Shown here: in pieces, positions 24,473-34,104 of the stretch
Position numbering within the stretch: the first letter of the stretch is position 1
Layout of the letters: every line of letters starts with the position of its first letter
Assembly (NCBI GenBank): GCA_028818385.1
Contig: JAPPNY010000034.1
Coordinates: 1 to 50,911, forward strand
Direction: 5' to 3'
Length of the DNA: 50,911 nucleotides
DNA from: Spirochaetaceae bacterium
GTDB taxonomy: Bacteria; Spirochaetota; Spirochaetia; SZUA-6; Bin103
The notes under the pieces: generated by a model
What the model was told of the DNA's origin: nothing
The model's database searches: none
Seen by the model: only the letters and a program-made list of their open reading frames with translations
Position numbers and translations under genes: made by a program

Positions 24473-26580
24473 CCGAACCTCGCCGGCAGGCGAGGGCTGC
24501 CGGCGACACCGCCGGCCCACAGGCGCTCGACCGTTACCGCGCCAAGCGGGACTTCTCCCGGACGCCCGAGCCTGCCGCGGGCGGCACGGACGGCGGCGGG
24601 CTGCGCTTCGTCGTCCACCGCCACGAAGCCCGGCGCCTGCACTACGACCTGCGCCTGGAGATGGACGGCGTGCTGCTGTGCTTCGCCGTGCCGCGGGGTT
24701 TCTCCCATGACCCGGCGGACAAACGGCTTGCCGTCCACACCGAAGACCATCCGCTCGACTACATCGCGTTCCGGGGGGTGATCCCGAAGGGCCAGTACGG
24801 CGGCGGTACGATGGAGATCTGGGACCACGGCACCTACCTGGTCCGGCGCGCGCCGAGCACGGCCGCGGCGCTGGCGTCCGGTGAGATCAAGGTCGTGCTG
24901 CGCGGCCGGCGGCTGCGCGGCGAGTGGCACCTGGTGCGCACGGCCGGGGCCGGCGACGACTGGCTGCTGTTCAAGGCACGGGACCGCTACGCGCGCTCGC
25001 CCGGCGATCCGCCTGGCGCCGTCGACCTGCGGGACGCCCGGCATGCATCCGTCCCCGACCGGCCGCGGCCCATGCGTCCGGCAGGCGAGCGGGCCGCATT
25101 CTCCGATGCGGCGTGGCTGTTCGAGATGGAGTTCGCGGGCCGGCGGACGCTGGCCGTCATCCGCGACGGGCAGGCCGAGCTGCTCGCCGCGGACGGCGGA
25201 GCCGCGGACCACTTCGACGCCATCCTCGCCGCTCTCAGCGGGTTGCGGGCCGAGCACGCCGTGATCGACGGCGTGCTGGTGGCGGTGGACGGACACGGGC
25301 GGCCGTCGCGTGCCGAGCTCGACCGCCACGCGGCGGACGGCGACACGTCCGGTGTGGCGTTCTACGCGTTCGATCTTCTCCACTACGAGGAGTGGGACGT
25401 GCGCGGCCTGCCCCTGCTCGACCGCAAGGCGCTGCTGAAGTCGATCCTCACGCCAAGCGGCTCCGTGCTGTACGTGGACCACGTCGCCGCGGACGGTGAA
25501 CGGCTTGCCGCCGCCGCATCGGCCGCCGGCCTGCAGGCGCTGGTGGCGAAGCGCATCGATTCCGCCTATCGGCCGGGCCGCCAGGACGCCTGGGCGCGGG
25601 TGCGGCTTCCCGCCGGCGGCGACGCCGCCGGTCTGCCCATCGACGAAGCGCTGCGACGCCGGCCTGCGCCGCCCGCGGATGCCGTTCGCGTGAAGCTCGG
25701 CAACCTGGACAAGGTCTACTGGCCGGCCAGCGGCCACACCAAGGGCGACCTGATCGACTACTACCTTGCGGTCGCCGATTCGCTGCTCCCCTACCTGCGC
25801 TCGCGTCCCATCCACCTGCTGCGTTACCCCGACGGCGTTGACGGCGAGGGGTTCTATCAGAAGCAGGTGCCGCATCTGCCGTCGTGGGTGCCCACGGTGG
25901 ACGTGTCCACCGGTGACGAGGAGGCACGCTACATCGTCTGCGGAGACCGCGACACGCTGTTGTACATGGTCAACCTCGGCAGCATCGACTTTCATCCGTG
26001 GCTGTCCAGGATCGACGACCTCGACGCCCCGGACTGGGCGGTCATCGACCTGGACGCCAAGGGGTCGTCGTTCGCGAAGGTGGTGCGGGTGGCGCGAACG
26101 CTGGCCAGGGTCCTGCACGGCATGGAGACCGCCGGCTATCCGAAGACCTCGGGCAAGTCGGGCATGCACGTCTACGTCCCTCTGGCCGGCGGCTACACCT
26201 ACGACCAGGCGCGCATGTTCTGCGAGGGACTGGCGCGAATCGTCGTCCGGGAGCACCGCGACATCGCCACCGTCGAGCGGTCGGCCGCCCGGCGCGGCGA
26301 CCGGGTGTACGTGGACTTCCTGCAGAACCGCCGGGAGCAGACGGTCGTGCCGCCCTACGCGGTGCGGCCGGTCTCCGGTGCGACGGTATCCGCTCCTCTG
26401 TCCTGGGACGAGCTGGACGCCGATCTGTCGCCGTCCCGCTTCACGCTGGACACGGTTCCCGAGCGACTTGCGCGCACGGGAGACCTGTTCCGCGACGCGC
26501 TCGCGAACGGCCAGGATCTCGCTGACGCCGCCGGCCGGCTGGAGCGCTACCTGAGCCTGTCCTCGCCCCGACGGCGTTGA
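24469..26580 (+). CDS. ligD: LigD-like end-joining protein: phosphoesterase + degenerate ligase + polymerase
   Basis: A 703-residue protein in PE-Lig-Pol order. The 3'-phosphoesterase domain (about 45-160) has HRHEARRLHYDLRLE (His52, His58, Asp60, Arg62), AVHTEDHPLDY and IPKGQYGGGT. The ligase adenylation domain (about 210-380) keeps the fold but lacks the chemistry. Motif I reads FEMEFAG with Glu221 where Lys should be, motif III is VIDGV instead of DGE, motif IV is LQALVAKR instead of EGIVAKR, and motif V is WARVRL. No OB-fold follows. The primase-polymerase domain (about 405-690) looks intact: VIDLDA (Asp527, Asp529), SGKSGMHVYVPL, and VYVDFLQNRR with Asp616. It is coupled to purF by GTGA. 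No Ku gene is visible. Confidence 0.9.
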   Translation: MTEPRRQARAAGDTAGPQALDRYRAKRDFSRTPEPAAGGTDGGGLRFVVHRHEARRLHYDLRLEMDGVLLCFAVPRGFSHDPADKRLAVHTEDHPLDYIAFRGVIPKGQYGGGTMEIWDHGTYLVRRAPSTAAALASGEIKVVLRGRRLRGEWHLVRTAGAGDDWLLFKARDRYARSPGDPPGAVDLRDARHASVPDRPRPMRPAGERAAFSDAAWLFEMEFAGRRTLAVIRDGQAELLAADGGAADHFDAILAALSGLRAEHAVIDGVLVAVDGHGRPSRAELDRHAADGDTSGVAFYAFDLLHYEEWDVRGLPLLDRKALLKSILTPSGSVLYVDHVAADGERLAAAASAAGLQALVAKRIDSAYRPGRQDAWARVRLPAGGDAAGLPIDEALRRRPAPPADAVRVKLGNLDKVYWPASGHTKGDLIDYYLAVADSLLPYLRSRPIHLLRYPDGVDGEGFYQKQVPHLPSWVPTVDVSTGDEEARYIVCGDRDTLLYMVNLGSIDFHPWLSRIDDLDAPDWAVIDLDAKGSSFAKVVRVARTLARVLHGMETAGYPKTSGKSGMHVYVPLAGGYTYDQARMFCEGLARIVVREHRDIATVERSAARRGDRVYVDFLQNRREQTVVPPYAVRPVSGATVSAPLSWDELDADLSPSRFTLDTVPERLARTGDLFRDALANGQDLADAAGRLERYLSLSSPRRR

Positions 26581-27809
26581 CCGGGGCCCGGATGAACCTG
26601 AACCGGGGATTGGACTTCTACGATCCCGCGTTCCTTGCCGATCCGTATCCCGCTTTGGGGCGGATCCGGGAGGCGACGCCGATCTTTCGCAACGAGCAGA
26701 CCGGGCAGTGGATGCTCACGCGGTTCGCCGACGTGTACGAGACGTTGCGCGACCGCCGGCTTGGCCGCGTCTACCACCACCGGTACACCTCGGCCGAGCT
26801 GGGTCAGCCGCCTCCCGACCCCCGCTGGGCCTCCTTCCACCGGCACGAGCGATGGTCGCTGCTGAGCCTCGAACCGCCGGACCACACCCGTATCCGGAAG
26901 CTGGTCTCCAAGGTGTTCACCTCCCGCTCGGTGGCCGGGCTGGGACCGGTGATCGCCGGGCTCTCGCGGGAGCTCGTCGACCGCTGCCGGCAGATGCGGA
27001 CCTTCGACCTGCTGGCAGACTACGCACAGCCCTACTCCGTGGCCGTGATCGCAGAGGTGCTGGGCGTGCCCCGCGCCGACACCCGGCGTCTGCTTTCCTG
27101 GTCGCACGCCATCGTCAAGATGTACGAACTGTCGGCCACCGACGAGCTCAAGGCGCGGGCCGACGCGGCGGCAGGCGAGTTCATCGACTACACGCGGGCG
27201 CTGATCGACGACAAACGCCGTTCACCGGACGGCCGCCTGGTCTCGCAGCTCGTGCGGACTTCCGACGGCGGTGACCGCCTCAGCGACGACGAGATCGTTT
27301 CCACCACGATGGTGCTGCTCGAAGCCGGGCACGAGGCCACGGTCAACGCGCTGGGCAACGGCATGAGGGCGCTGCTGACCCATCGCGAGCAGTGGCGCCG
27401 CCTCGTGGCCGGCGAAGTGGGCGCGGCCACGGCGGTCGAGGAGCTGCTGCGGTGGGACTCCCCCCTGCAGATGTTCGCGCGCTGGGTGCTCGAGGCGGGC
27501 GTCGAGATCGCCGGCCAGCCGCTGGCCGTGGGCGAACAGGTGGCCATGCTGTTCGGGTCCGCCCAGCGCGACCCGCGCCGGTTCGCCCGCCCCGACCGCT
27601 TCGACGTGGCGCGCGGGGATCCGGCCCACGTCGGCTTCGGCGGCGGCATCCACTTCTGCGTGGGGGCCCCCCTGGCCCGCCACGAGCTGGCGGTCGCCCT
27701 GGCCGACTTGGCGGCCAACGTCCCGGACGTGGAGCTGGACGGCGAGTCCGTCTACAACCCCACGTTCGTGATCCGCGGGCTTGCCGGGTTGCGCCTGGCG
27801 ATCCCGTGA
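26577..27809 (+). CDS. Cytochrome P450
   Basis: A soluble bacterial class I-type P450 of 410 residues. Landmarks in order are DFYDPAFLADPYPALGRIRE at the N-terminus, LEPPDHTRIRKLVSKVFT, the I-helix AGHEAT (250-255), ExxR at Glu289-Arg292, and the heme loop FGGGIHFCVGAPLARHE with the thiolate Cys361. It resembles CYP107/CYP109-like hydroxylases; the substrate is unknown. The TTG at 26577 overlaps the ligD stop as TTGA, and an ATG at 26592 would remove five residues. No ferredoxin or reductase gene is adjacent, so redox partners must be elsewhere. It is the fourth gene in a run with DsbD-alpha, purF and ligD. Confidence 0.94.
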   Translation: MTGARMNLNRGLDFYDPAFLADPYPALGRIREATPIFRNEQTGQWMLTRFADVYETLRDRRLGRVYHHRYTSAELGQPPPDPRWASFHRHERWSLLSLEPPDHTRIRKLVSKVFTSRSVAGLGPVIAGLSRELVDRCRQMRTFDLLADYAQPYSVAVIAEVLGVPRADTRRLLSWSHAIVKMYELSATDELKARADAAAGEFIDYTRALIDDKRRSPDGRLVSQLVRTSDGGDRLSDDEIVSTTMVLLEAGHEATVNALGNGMRALLTHREQWRRLVAGEVGAATAVEELLRWDSPLQMFARWVLEAGVEIAGQPLAVGEQVAMLFGSAQRDPRRFARPDRFDVARGDPAHVGFGGGIHFCVGAPLARHELAVALADLAANVPDVELDGESVYNPTFVIRGLAGLRLAIP

Positions 27810-27870
27810 CGACGATGATCGGTACCGAGGTTGCCGCCGGGACGCAAGGTCCCACACACTTGCAGAGACC

Positions 27871-28194
27871 ATGGAAGAGCGCAGCCTGATCAAGACGGGG
27901 TCGAACGGCCTGTTCCTGGCCGGCGCGGGGGCGGTGGTGCTGCTCGCGAAGGGAATCCTGTTCGCCGGACCGATCGAATACCTGGTCGCGGGGGCGGCCG
28001 CCATCTGGGGTGGCTACATCCTGCTGACCGACCGCACGCGGCGCAACGCCGGATGGGCCAGCCTTGCGGGCGCCGGCGTGCTGGTGCTGCTCGGCGGACT
28101 GCTGCAGGCCGGGGCGGCGATCACCGGCATCGGCCTGATCATTGCCGGTGCGGTGTCCTTCTTCTCCGGCCTGTTCCGCCGGCGCGGCTCCTGA
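27871..28194 (+). CDS. Small integral membrane protein, unknown function
   Basis: A 107-residue protein starting at ATG 27871 with a short cytosolic lead MEERSLIKTGSNG. Three or four hydrophobic helices follow (LFLAGAGAVVLLAKGILF, IEYLVAGAAAIWGGYILL, SLAGAGVLVLLGGLLQ, GIGLIIAGAVSFFSGLF), ending in RRRGS. Basic residues between helices II and III (TDRTRRN) set a likely cytosolic loop. The gene lies 61 nt after the P450 gene and may be cotranscribed. I do not recognise the family. Confidence 0.65.
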   Translation: MEERSLIKTGSNGLFLAGAGAVVLLAKGILFAGPIEYLVAGAAAIWGGYILLTDRTRRNAGWASLAGAGVLVLLGGLLQAGAAITGIGLIIAGAVSFFSGLFRRRGS

Positions 28195-28285
28195 TCCAGC
28201 GCGGCCAGCGACGCCACGACCGGTACGCCATCTCCTGACCGCCGGCCGTTCCGGCGACCGCGGCCGACGTTCAGATTGACCCCGG

Positions 28286-31200
28286 TCACGGCCTGTTCAA
28301 CCAGAATTCGACGCGGCGGTTCTTCCAGCGGTTGCGCTCGTCGCCGTGCGGAACCAGTGGCTCCGCGCCGCCCAGTCCGGTGGTGGTCATCCGGCTGCCA
28401 GCGACACCGCGCTCGATCAACGCGGCGCGCACGGCCTCCGCACGGGCCGCGGAAAGCGGCAGCAGCACCTCCTCCTGCTCTTGGCGGGCCTTCTCCGCGT
28501 CGGCCCAGTGCACGGATACCGCGTGCCCCTCCAGCAGGATGCTGTAGGTGCCGTAGCGGTGCAGAATCTCGGCAAGGCGGTCGAGCGTCCGCAGGTTCCT
28601 GCGTGTCTTCTCCGCGTCGCCGAGGCGCCGGTAGTCGGCGGTGTTCGGCGCGAAGGTGATGCTCGATATGCGGATGCGCAGACGGTCGCCCTCCCGCAAC
28701 ACCAGGACGTCGATCGGTACGACCGCCGATGCCGTCGTCCGGTTGCCGACGTGATCGAACACCTCCATCTGCAGCGTGTAGTCGACCGCTGCCTCGACCA
28801 GCTCACCCGTCTCCCTGGAGAAGCCGCCCCACTCGAAGGCCGGAGGCGGAGCGCTGCCGCGGCCGCTCGACGAGTCGAAGAGCTGCCCCCGCGGGTCCAG
28901 GATCTGCAGCGTCCATGACGCGATGCCGCCTTCGTCGTAGGCGTCCAGCAGGATCGTCAGCCTGTCGTTCACGCCGTCGTCGTCCGGCGAGAACGGCAAC
29001 GACGGCGTGTCTAGCTGCGTCTCGATCGTTGCCCGTGGCGGCTCCGAGTCCATCAGGAAGGGATCGGTGGCCGCTTCGACGACGTTTCCCTTCACGTACT
29101 CGATCCCCAGGGATGCGCGGAAGAACCCGTCCGGCACCTTGTTGCCGCGGTCGCTGCGTCCGTCCCAGACGATCGCCTCCGGCAGCGGCGCGGCGCCCCG
29201 TCCTCCGCCGAAGACGCGCACCGGACTGGCCGTGCCGTCGTAGATCGTCAGCGCCCAGCGGTCGATCTGCACGGACGTGGTGGCGGATATGAAGAAGTCG
29301 ATCGTGTCGCGGTCGCCGTCGCCGTTGGGGGAGAAGGCATCGCCGGAGGCGGAGACCGCGGCGACGGTGGTGACGGTGTCGACCTGGATTCCCTCCAGGA
29401 CCGCACTGACGCTGTTTCCTCCGGCATCGACGCTGGCGATGCGGTAGGTGTAGCTGCCGTCCGGCACGGCGGCGCCGGATTCGGTGCGGCCGTCCCACAC
29501 CAGGTCCGGCAGAGGCCCCTCCTCCTGCCATACCCGCCGCAGGACCACGGCGCCGTCCCGGTCGTCGGTGATCGTCGCCTCCCACCGGTCCCCGGGCGTC
29601 GCCTCGTGCGTCAGCGTGATCGTGTCCCGGCGCCCGTCGCCGTCGGGGGAGAACAGCAGATACGGCGCTCCGACGCGCACCGCCGGCGGCCGTGTGTCCA
29701 ACGTCACGGCCGTACCGGCAACCCGGCTCACGTCCCCCTTCGCGTACTCGACCGTGAACGTCGCGGCGTACTGTCCGTCGTCCACGCGGTCCCCCGAGTC
29801 GTCACTGCCGTCCCAGGGCAGGCGCATCGGAAAGATCGTCTCGGAGACGCCGCTGTAGGTACGCACCGCATCGCCGCCGGCGTCGGCGATGACAAGCTCC
29901 CACGCCTGCAACGGCAGGTCCTCGGTGACCCGCAATTCGAAGAACATCTCGTCGTCCACGCCGTCACCGTTCGGGGAGAAGCCGGTCGTGGACGCTTCCA
30001 TCCACGCTGCGCCCGTACGGGTATCCACGCGGATCGGCGGCAGCTCGCCGGTGGTGACGTTGCCGGCGGCGTCCGTGCCGCGCACGCGGTAGCGGTACTC
30101 GCCGTCCGGCACGCGCGTGCCCTGACTGTCCGTGCCGTCCCAGACCAGGTCGCGAAGCGCGCCATCCCGTACCGTGAGCTCGCGGACGATCGTGCCGTCG
30201 GCGGCCACCAGCTCGGTGTGCCACTCGTGTTCGGCATCCGTGGCATGGGTGATCCGCAGCACGTCGCGGTTGCCGTCCCCGTCCGGCGAGAACAGGAGGT
30301 AGTCGGCCTCCACCTCGAACGCCGGGTAGACCGTGTCCAGGATGATGGGCACGTCCAACCGGTCCTCGACGACGTCGCCCTTGCGGTAGACGACCGTGAA
30401 CACCACGCCGTACTCGCCGTCCCGCGCCATGTCGCCGGTCGTGGCGCGGCCCAGCCAGCGCTGTGTCGCAGGCAGCTCCCGACCGCCGCGGAAGATCCGC
30501 ACCGGGGCCTCGGACTCGTCGAGGACCGCAACGGTCCAGGTCTCCACCGGCACGTCCGGCGTCGCCGACAGGATGAGCAGCATCTCGTCGCGTTCGCCGT
30601 CAGCGTTGGGCGAGAAGGCGGCGGCGGCGCCGGTCCGGTCGGCTTCGGCTACATCCACGCGAGCCTCGGTTTGACGCGTGTCCAGCCGTATTCCCGGCAG
30701 GAGCGCGGTGACGCTGTTGCCGGCGGCGTCCGTGGCCGTGACCTGGTACTGGTACGTCCCGTCTGCCGCGGGCGTCCCCTGATCGCTCATGCCGTTCCAG
30801 CGGTAATCGGCCACCCGGCCCTGCCAGCTCGCGGTGGCGACCGCCATGCCATCCTGGTCGATGAAGCGAGCCTCCCAGATCTCCTCGCTGCTCGACGCCT
30901 GCTTGATGAGCAACTCGTCCTTGACGCCGTCGCCGTCCGGCGAGAACAGGAGGTCGTCGGTGCTCGCTTCGATCGTCGGATAGGTCGTGTCGAGCGTGAC
31001 CGGCCCGCCTTCGGCGGCCGCGCTGGTGCCGTTGGCGTACTGCACGGCGAGCCGCACGGAGTACTCGCCGTCCGGAAACGGCTTGCCGTCGCCGGCCAGG
31101 CCCGTCCACTCGAAGCGCTCGACCGCCGCGCGGCCACGTTCCCGATACCAGACGGTGCCGGACGCGTCGGCGATCTCGAGCTGCGCCGACTCGATGCTGT

Positions 31201-32803
31201 CGGTAACCGAGAGCTCGGGCGCGATCTCCACCGTGTCCTGGACCCCGTCGCCGTTCGGCGAAAAATGCGTAAGTCCGGCCTGCAGCGAAGCCGTCGCTTC
31301 GCGGGTGTCGACGGTGAAGGCGAGCGGCCCGGAGGAGAAGCCGTTGCCTGCGCCGTCGCGCCCCGACAACTCGTAGAGGTAGCGGCCGTCAGCGACCCGC
31401 CTGCCCAGGCTGTCGCGGCCGTCCCACCGGAAGGTGACGCTGGCGACCGCCGCGCGCTCCGACCACACCGGCTCACCGCGTTCATCCGTGATCGACACCA
31501 GCCATGCCCCGTCTCCGGACGACTCCTGAGTCACCAGCAGGTCGTCGCGGACGCCGTCGCCGTTGGGCGAGATCGTCTCGTAATGGAGCTGCACGAACGC
31601 GTCCGGTGGCGTGACATCCAACGTGAACGGCGGCGACGCGACGACCCGCGTGCTCCCGTTCGCATACCGGGCGGATAGCACCAGCGTGTAGTCGCCCTCG
31701 GCAATCACCGCCCGTTCATCGTTGCGTCCGTCGAAGCGCAGCGGCTGCGGAACCGGGGCCGGCCCGGACATGGTGCGCATCACCCGAGCGTCCGCATCGC
31801 GGACCTCCGCCTGCCAGTTGACCAGACTGTCGCCCACGTCGATGGTGACGGGAAAGATCATCTCGTCGAGAACGCCGTCGCCGTTCGGAGAGAACGCCGG
31901 CAGCGCCAAGTCGATCTCCAGCCGTCTGGTCACGGTGTCGATGACGATGCCGTCGACGGTGACGACGGTATCGTTGCCGGCCAGGTCGAGTGCGCTCATC
32001 CGATAGCGGTAGGTGCCGTCCGGGAGCACACGCCCGTCGCTGTCCCGGCCGTCCCAGAGGAAATCCGCCGGTGGCCCGTCGGTCCACAGGAACGTGCGGA
32101 CCACCGCCCCGAGGCTGTCCAAAAACCGTCCGGACCATCGTACCTCGCTCGACCCGGTCTGCAGGATCGGCAGGCTGTCCCTGCTCCCATCGCCGTCGGG
32201 CGAGAAGATCGGGTACTCGGCCTCGACGGTGACCGCCGGCGGGGTGTCATCCACCATGACCTTCCTCGGCTCGGAGCGCCCGGTGTTGCCGAAGTCGTCG
32301 GTTACCTCAAGGAAGAAGCGGTAGACCCCTTCCGGAACCCGGGCTCCCCGGTCGTCGCGGCCGTCCCAGGTGAATGACTCCGGCACTTCGATCGAGGCGG
32401 GCTCCTGCAACCCCAGGTCGATCAGCAGGCGCGGCACCACGTCGGGGATGGGCTCCCCGCTGTCGCCATCCATGGTGCGCACCGGCCGGCCGTCCTCGTC
32501 GCTGATCACCAGGCGGTACGCCTTGACCACTGCGCCGGCCTGCTGAACGTCGACGGCGGTCACCAGCCTGGTCGTGTCGTTTTCGCCCGGCGAGTGAGCG
32601 GGTGAGAAATGCGGAGGATCGGCGTTGACCGCCACCGCCGGAGCAGGCCGTTCGTCACCGCCCAGTGCAGACAGCCAGCCTGTGGCGCCCACCAGCAAGG
32701 CGCCTACGACCATGAGCCGGGCACGGATCACCGGACCGCGGCTGACGCGCCGTGCCACCACGGCCCGGCCGCGAGTCAGCGTAGGTGCCGTTGCCGAAGG
32801 CAT
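28286..32803 (-). CDS. Large exported Ig-like repeat protein with OmpA-type C-terminus
   Basis: A 1505-residue protein. A basic N-terminus and hydrophobic stretch (LMVVGALLVGATGWLSAL) form a signal or anchor. About twelve repeats of roughly 90-110 residues follow, each opening with FSPNGDG or FSPDGDG (for example SPNGDGVRDD, SPDGDGVKDE) and holding a W-x-G-x-D-x-x-G turn such as FRWDGRDSLGRRVADGRYLYELSG. This is the FlgD-Ig/gliding-motility-like fold. The C-terminus is an OmpA-like peptidoglycan-binding domain: ILLEGHAVSVHW, LSAARAEAVRAAL, TTTGLGGAEPLVP, RWKNRRVEFWL. The likely role is a periplasmic or surface structural protein tied to peptidoglycan. Such proteins are frequent in spirochaetes. 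It follows the dehydratase gene by 26 nt on the same strand. Confidence 0.88.
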   Translation of the reverse strand: MPSATAPTLTRGRAVVARRVSRGPVIRARLMVVGALLVGATGWLSALGGDERPAPAVAVNADPPHFSPAHSPGENDTTRLVTAVDVQQAGAVVKAYRLVISDEDGRPVRTMDGDSGEPIPDVVPRLLIDLGLQEPASIEVPESFTWDGRDDRGARVPEGVYRFFLEVTDDFGNTGRSEPRKVMVDDTPPAVTVEAEYPIFSPDGDGSRDSLPILQTGSSEVRWSGRFLDSLGAVVRTFLWTDGPPADFLWDGRDSDGRVLPDGTYRYRMSALDLAGNDTVVTVDGIVIDTVTRRLEIDLALPAFSPNGDGVLDEMIFPVTIDVGDSLVNWQAEVRDADARVMRTMSGPAPVPQPLRFDGRNDERAVIAEGDYTLVLSARYANGSTRVVASPPFTLDVTPPDAFVQLHYETISPNGDGVRDDLLVTQESSGDGAWLVSITDERGEPVWSERAAVASVTFRWDGRDSLGRRVADGRYLYELSGRDGAGNGFSSGPLAFTVDTREATASLQAGLTHFSPNGDGVQDTVEIAPELSVTDSIESAQLEIADASGTVWYRERGRAAVERFEWTGLAGDGKPFPDGEYSVRLAVQYANGTSAAAEGGPVTLDTTYPTIEASTDDLLFSPDGDGVKDELLIKQASSSEEIWEARFIDQDGMAVATASWQGRVADYRWNGMSDQGTPAADGTYQYQVTATDAAGNSVTALLPGIRLDTRQTEARVDVAEADRTGAAAAFSPNADGERDEMLLILSATPDVPVETWTVAVLDESEAPVRIFRGGRELPATQRWLGRATTGDMARDGEYGVVFTVVYRKGDVVEDRLDVPIILDTVYPAFEVEADYLLFSPDGDGNRDVLRITHATDAEHEWHTELVAADGTIVRELTVRDGALRDLVWDGTDSQGTRVPDGEYRYRVRGTDAAGNVTTGELPPIRVDTRTGAAWMEASTTGFSPNGDGVDDEMFFELRVTEDLPLQAWELVIADAGGDAVRTYSGVSETIFPMRLPWDGSDDSGDRVDDGQYAATFTVEYAKGDVSRVAGTAVTLDTRPPAVRVGAPYLLFSPDGDGRRDTITLTHEATPGDRWEATITDDRDGAVVLRRVWQEEGPLPDLVWDGRTESGAAVPDGSYTYRIASVDAGGNSVSAVLEGIQVDTVTTVAAVSASGDAFSPNGDGDRDTIDFFISATTSVQIDRWALTIYDGTASPVRVFGGGRGAAPLPEAIVWDGRSDRGNKVPDGFFRASLGIEYVKGNVVEAATDPFLMDSEPPRATIETQLDTPSLPFSPDDDGVNDRLTILLDAYDEGGIASWTLQILDPRGQLFDSSSGRGSAPPPAFEWGGFSRETGELVEAAVDYTLQMEVFDHVGNRTTASAVVPIDVLVLREGDRLRIRISSITFAPNTADYRRLGDAEKTRRNLRTLDRLAEILHRYGTYSILLEGHAVSVHWADAEKARQEQEEVLLPLSAARAEAVRAALIERGVAGSRMTTTGLGGAEPLVPHGDERNRWKNRRVEFWLNRP

Positions 32804-32829
32804 CCTGCCGGCGCTACCGCCGATACCGT

Positions 32830-33936
32830 TCAGGCAACGCGATGCTCGGCGAGCACGTCGAAGTCGATCTCGATGCCCAGTCCCGGCGCATCCGGAACCA
32901 CGACCTGCCCGTCGTCATCCAGGGTCAGCTTCGGACTGAACAGGCGCCCGCGCAGGGGATCTATCGTCTCCCGGTAGTACTCCAAGATCAGGCCTCCCTG
33001 CACGGCCGCCACCAGATGGACGTGGATCTCCTGCGCACCATGCGGGGCGATCGCGAGATCGTGGGCGGCCGCCAGCGCGGCGACGTTCATGAACTCCGTG
33101 ATGCCGCCGACGATCTGGGCGTCGACGTTGAGGATGGCCGCGCCGTCGTGCTCGATCAGATCGCGAAACCCGTAGCGGGTGTACTCATTCTCGCCGGTCG
33201 CGACCGGGATGCTGGTGGCCGCTGCCACGCGAGCGTGTCCCCGGTAATCGTCGGGCGCCACCGGCTCCTCGAACCAGAAGACGTCGAACTCCTCGATGCG
33301 CCGGGCGAAGTCGATCGCCTGGTAGGCGCTGTAGGCGTTGTTGGCATCGACCAGCAGGGAGATGTCCGGGCCGATCGCGTCACGCACCACGCGCACGCGC
33401 TCGACGTCTTCCGGGATCGGCACGGCGCCGACCTTCATCTTCACCGCCCGCGCGCCGAGCTCCAGGTTCTCTTCCATCTCCTGGGCCAGCTCGCGCAGCC
33501 CCTTGCCCTCCTCGTAGTAGCCGCCGGCGATATAGGCGGGGATGCGGTCGGTGTAGCCGCCGAGCAGGTGGTGGACGGACCGGCCGGTCGCCTTGCCGAT
33601 CAGGTCCCAGAGCGCGACGTCGAGCGCGCTGATGACCTGCGTCGACATTCCCCGCCGCCCGACGATCTTGGGCTCCCACATGTCGTCCCAGAGCCGCCGA
33701 TAGGCGAAGGGATCGCGACCGACGAGCGCCTGCCGGAAGTGCCCGACCAGCGCCTGGGCGATGGCGCCCGGGCGACCGGCGGCGGTTCCGCCGGTCCAGC
33801 CGACGCCGGTGACTCCTTCGTCGGTGTGGATGAGGACCGGCGTGAAGGTCACGTCGGTGTACGTGTACTTGCCGTTGCTGATCGGCACGGGGCGCGGCCA
33901 CGCGTAGCAGCGCACCTCGACATCGGTGATTTTCAT
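32830..33936 (-). CDS. Mandelate racemase/muconate lactonizing enzyme family protein
   Basis: A 368-residue enolase-superfamily protein, probably a sugar-acid dehydratase or racemase. The N-terminal capping domain begins MKITDVEVRCYAWPRP. The barrel shows the KxK base in AVKMKVGA and the metal ligands Asp (LLVDANNAYS), Glu (FWFEEPVAPDD) and Glu (TGENEYTRYG), with a catalytic His in IAPHGAQEIH. WDLIGKATGRSVHHLLGG is typical of the MR subgroup, and the terminal EYYRETIDPL segment is common in sugar-acid dehydratases. The substrate is not assignable. It is divergent from the acyl-CoA ligase with 206 bp between and precedes the Ig-repeat gene. Confidence 0.92.
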   Translation of the reverse strand: MKITDVEVRCYAWPRPVPISNGKYTYTDVTFTPVLIHTDEGVTGVGWTGGTAAGRPGAIAQALVGHFRQALVGRDPFAYRRLWDDMWEPKIVGRRGMSTQVISALDVALWDLIGKATGRSVHHLLGGYTDRIPAYIAGGYYEEGKGLRELAQEMEENLELGARAVKMKVGAVPIPEDVERVRVVRDAIGPDISLLVDANNAYSAYQAIDFARRIEEFDVFWFEEPVAPDDYRGHARVAAATSIPVATGENEYTRYGFRDLIEHDGAAILNVDAQIVGGITEFMNVAALAAAHDLAIAPHGAQEIHVHLVAAVQGGLILEYYRETIDPLRGRLFSPKLTLDDDGQVVVPDAPGLGIEIDFDVLAEHRVA

Positions 33937-34104
33937 ACGCTCTCGATCATAGGCGCCCGGCTGTCACGGGCCAAGGTCTCGGGCCATCGCCGCGGGGGTG
34001 TTCCGCGACCGCACTCGCGGTTTCCGCCGACGAAGACTCCACATCATCTATCTTCGGCAGGTCCGGGGATCTTCGGCACCTCGGCCCGAGTCCCACGGGC
34101 GAAA

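Noticed and set aside
24469..28194. Complete bacterial NHEJ operon
   Set aside because: No Ku-like gene lies next to the LigD-like gene, and its ligase domain lacks catalytic residues.
29606..31678. 690-codon plus-strand frame opposite the Ig-repeat gene
   Set aside because: It arises from the repetitive coding strand; the minus strand carries the FSPNGDG repeats and OmpA end.
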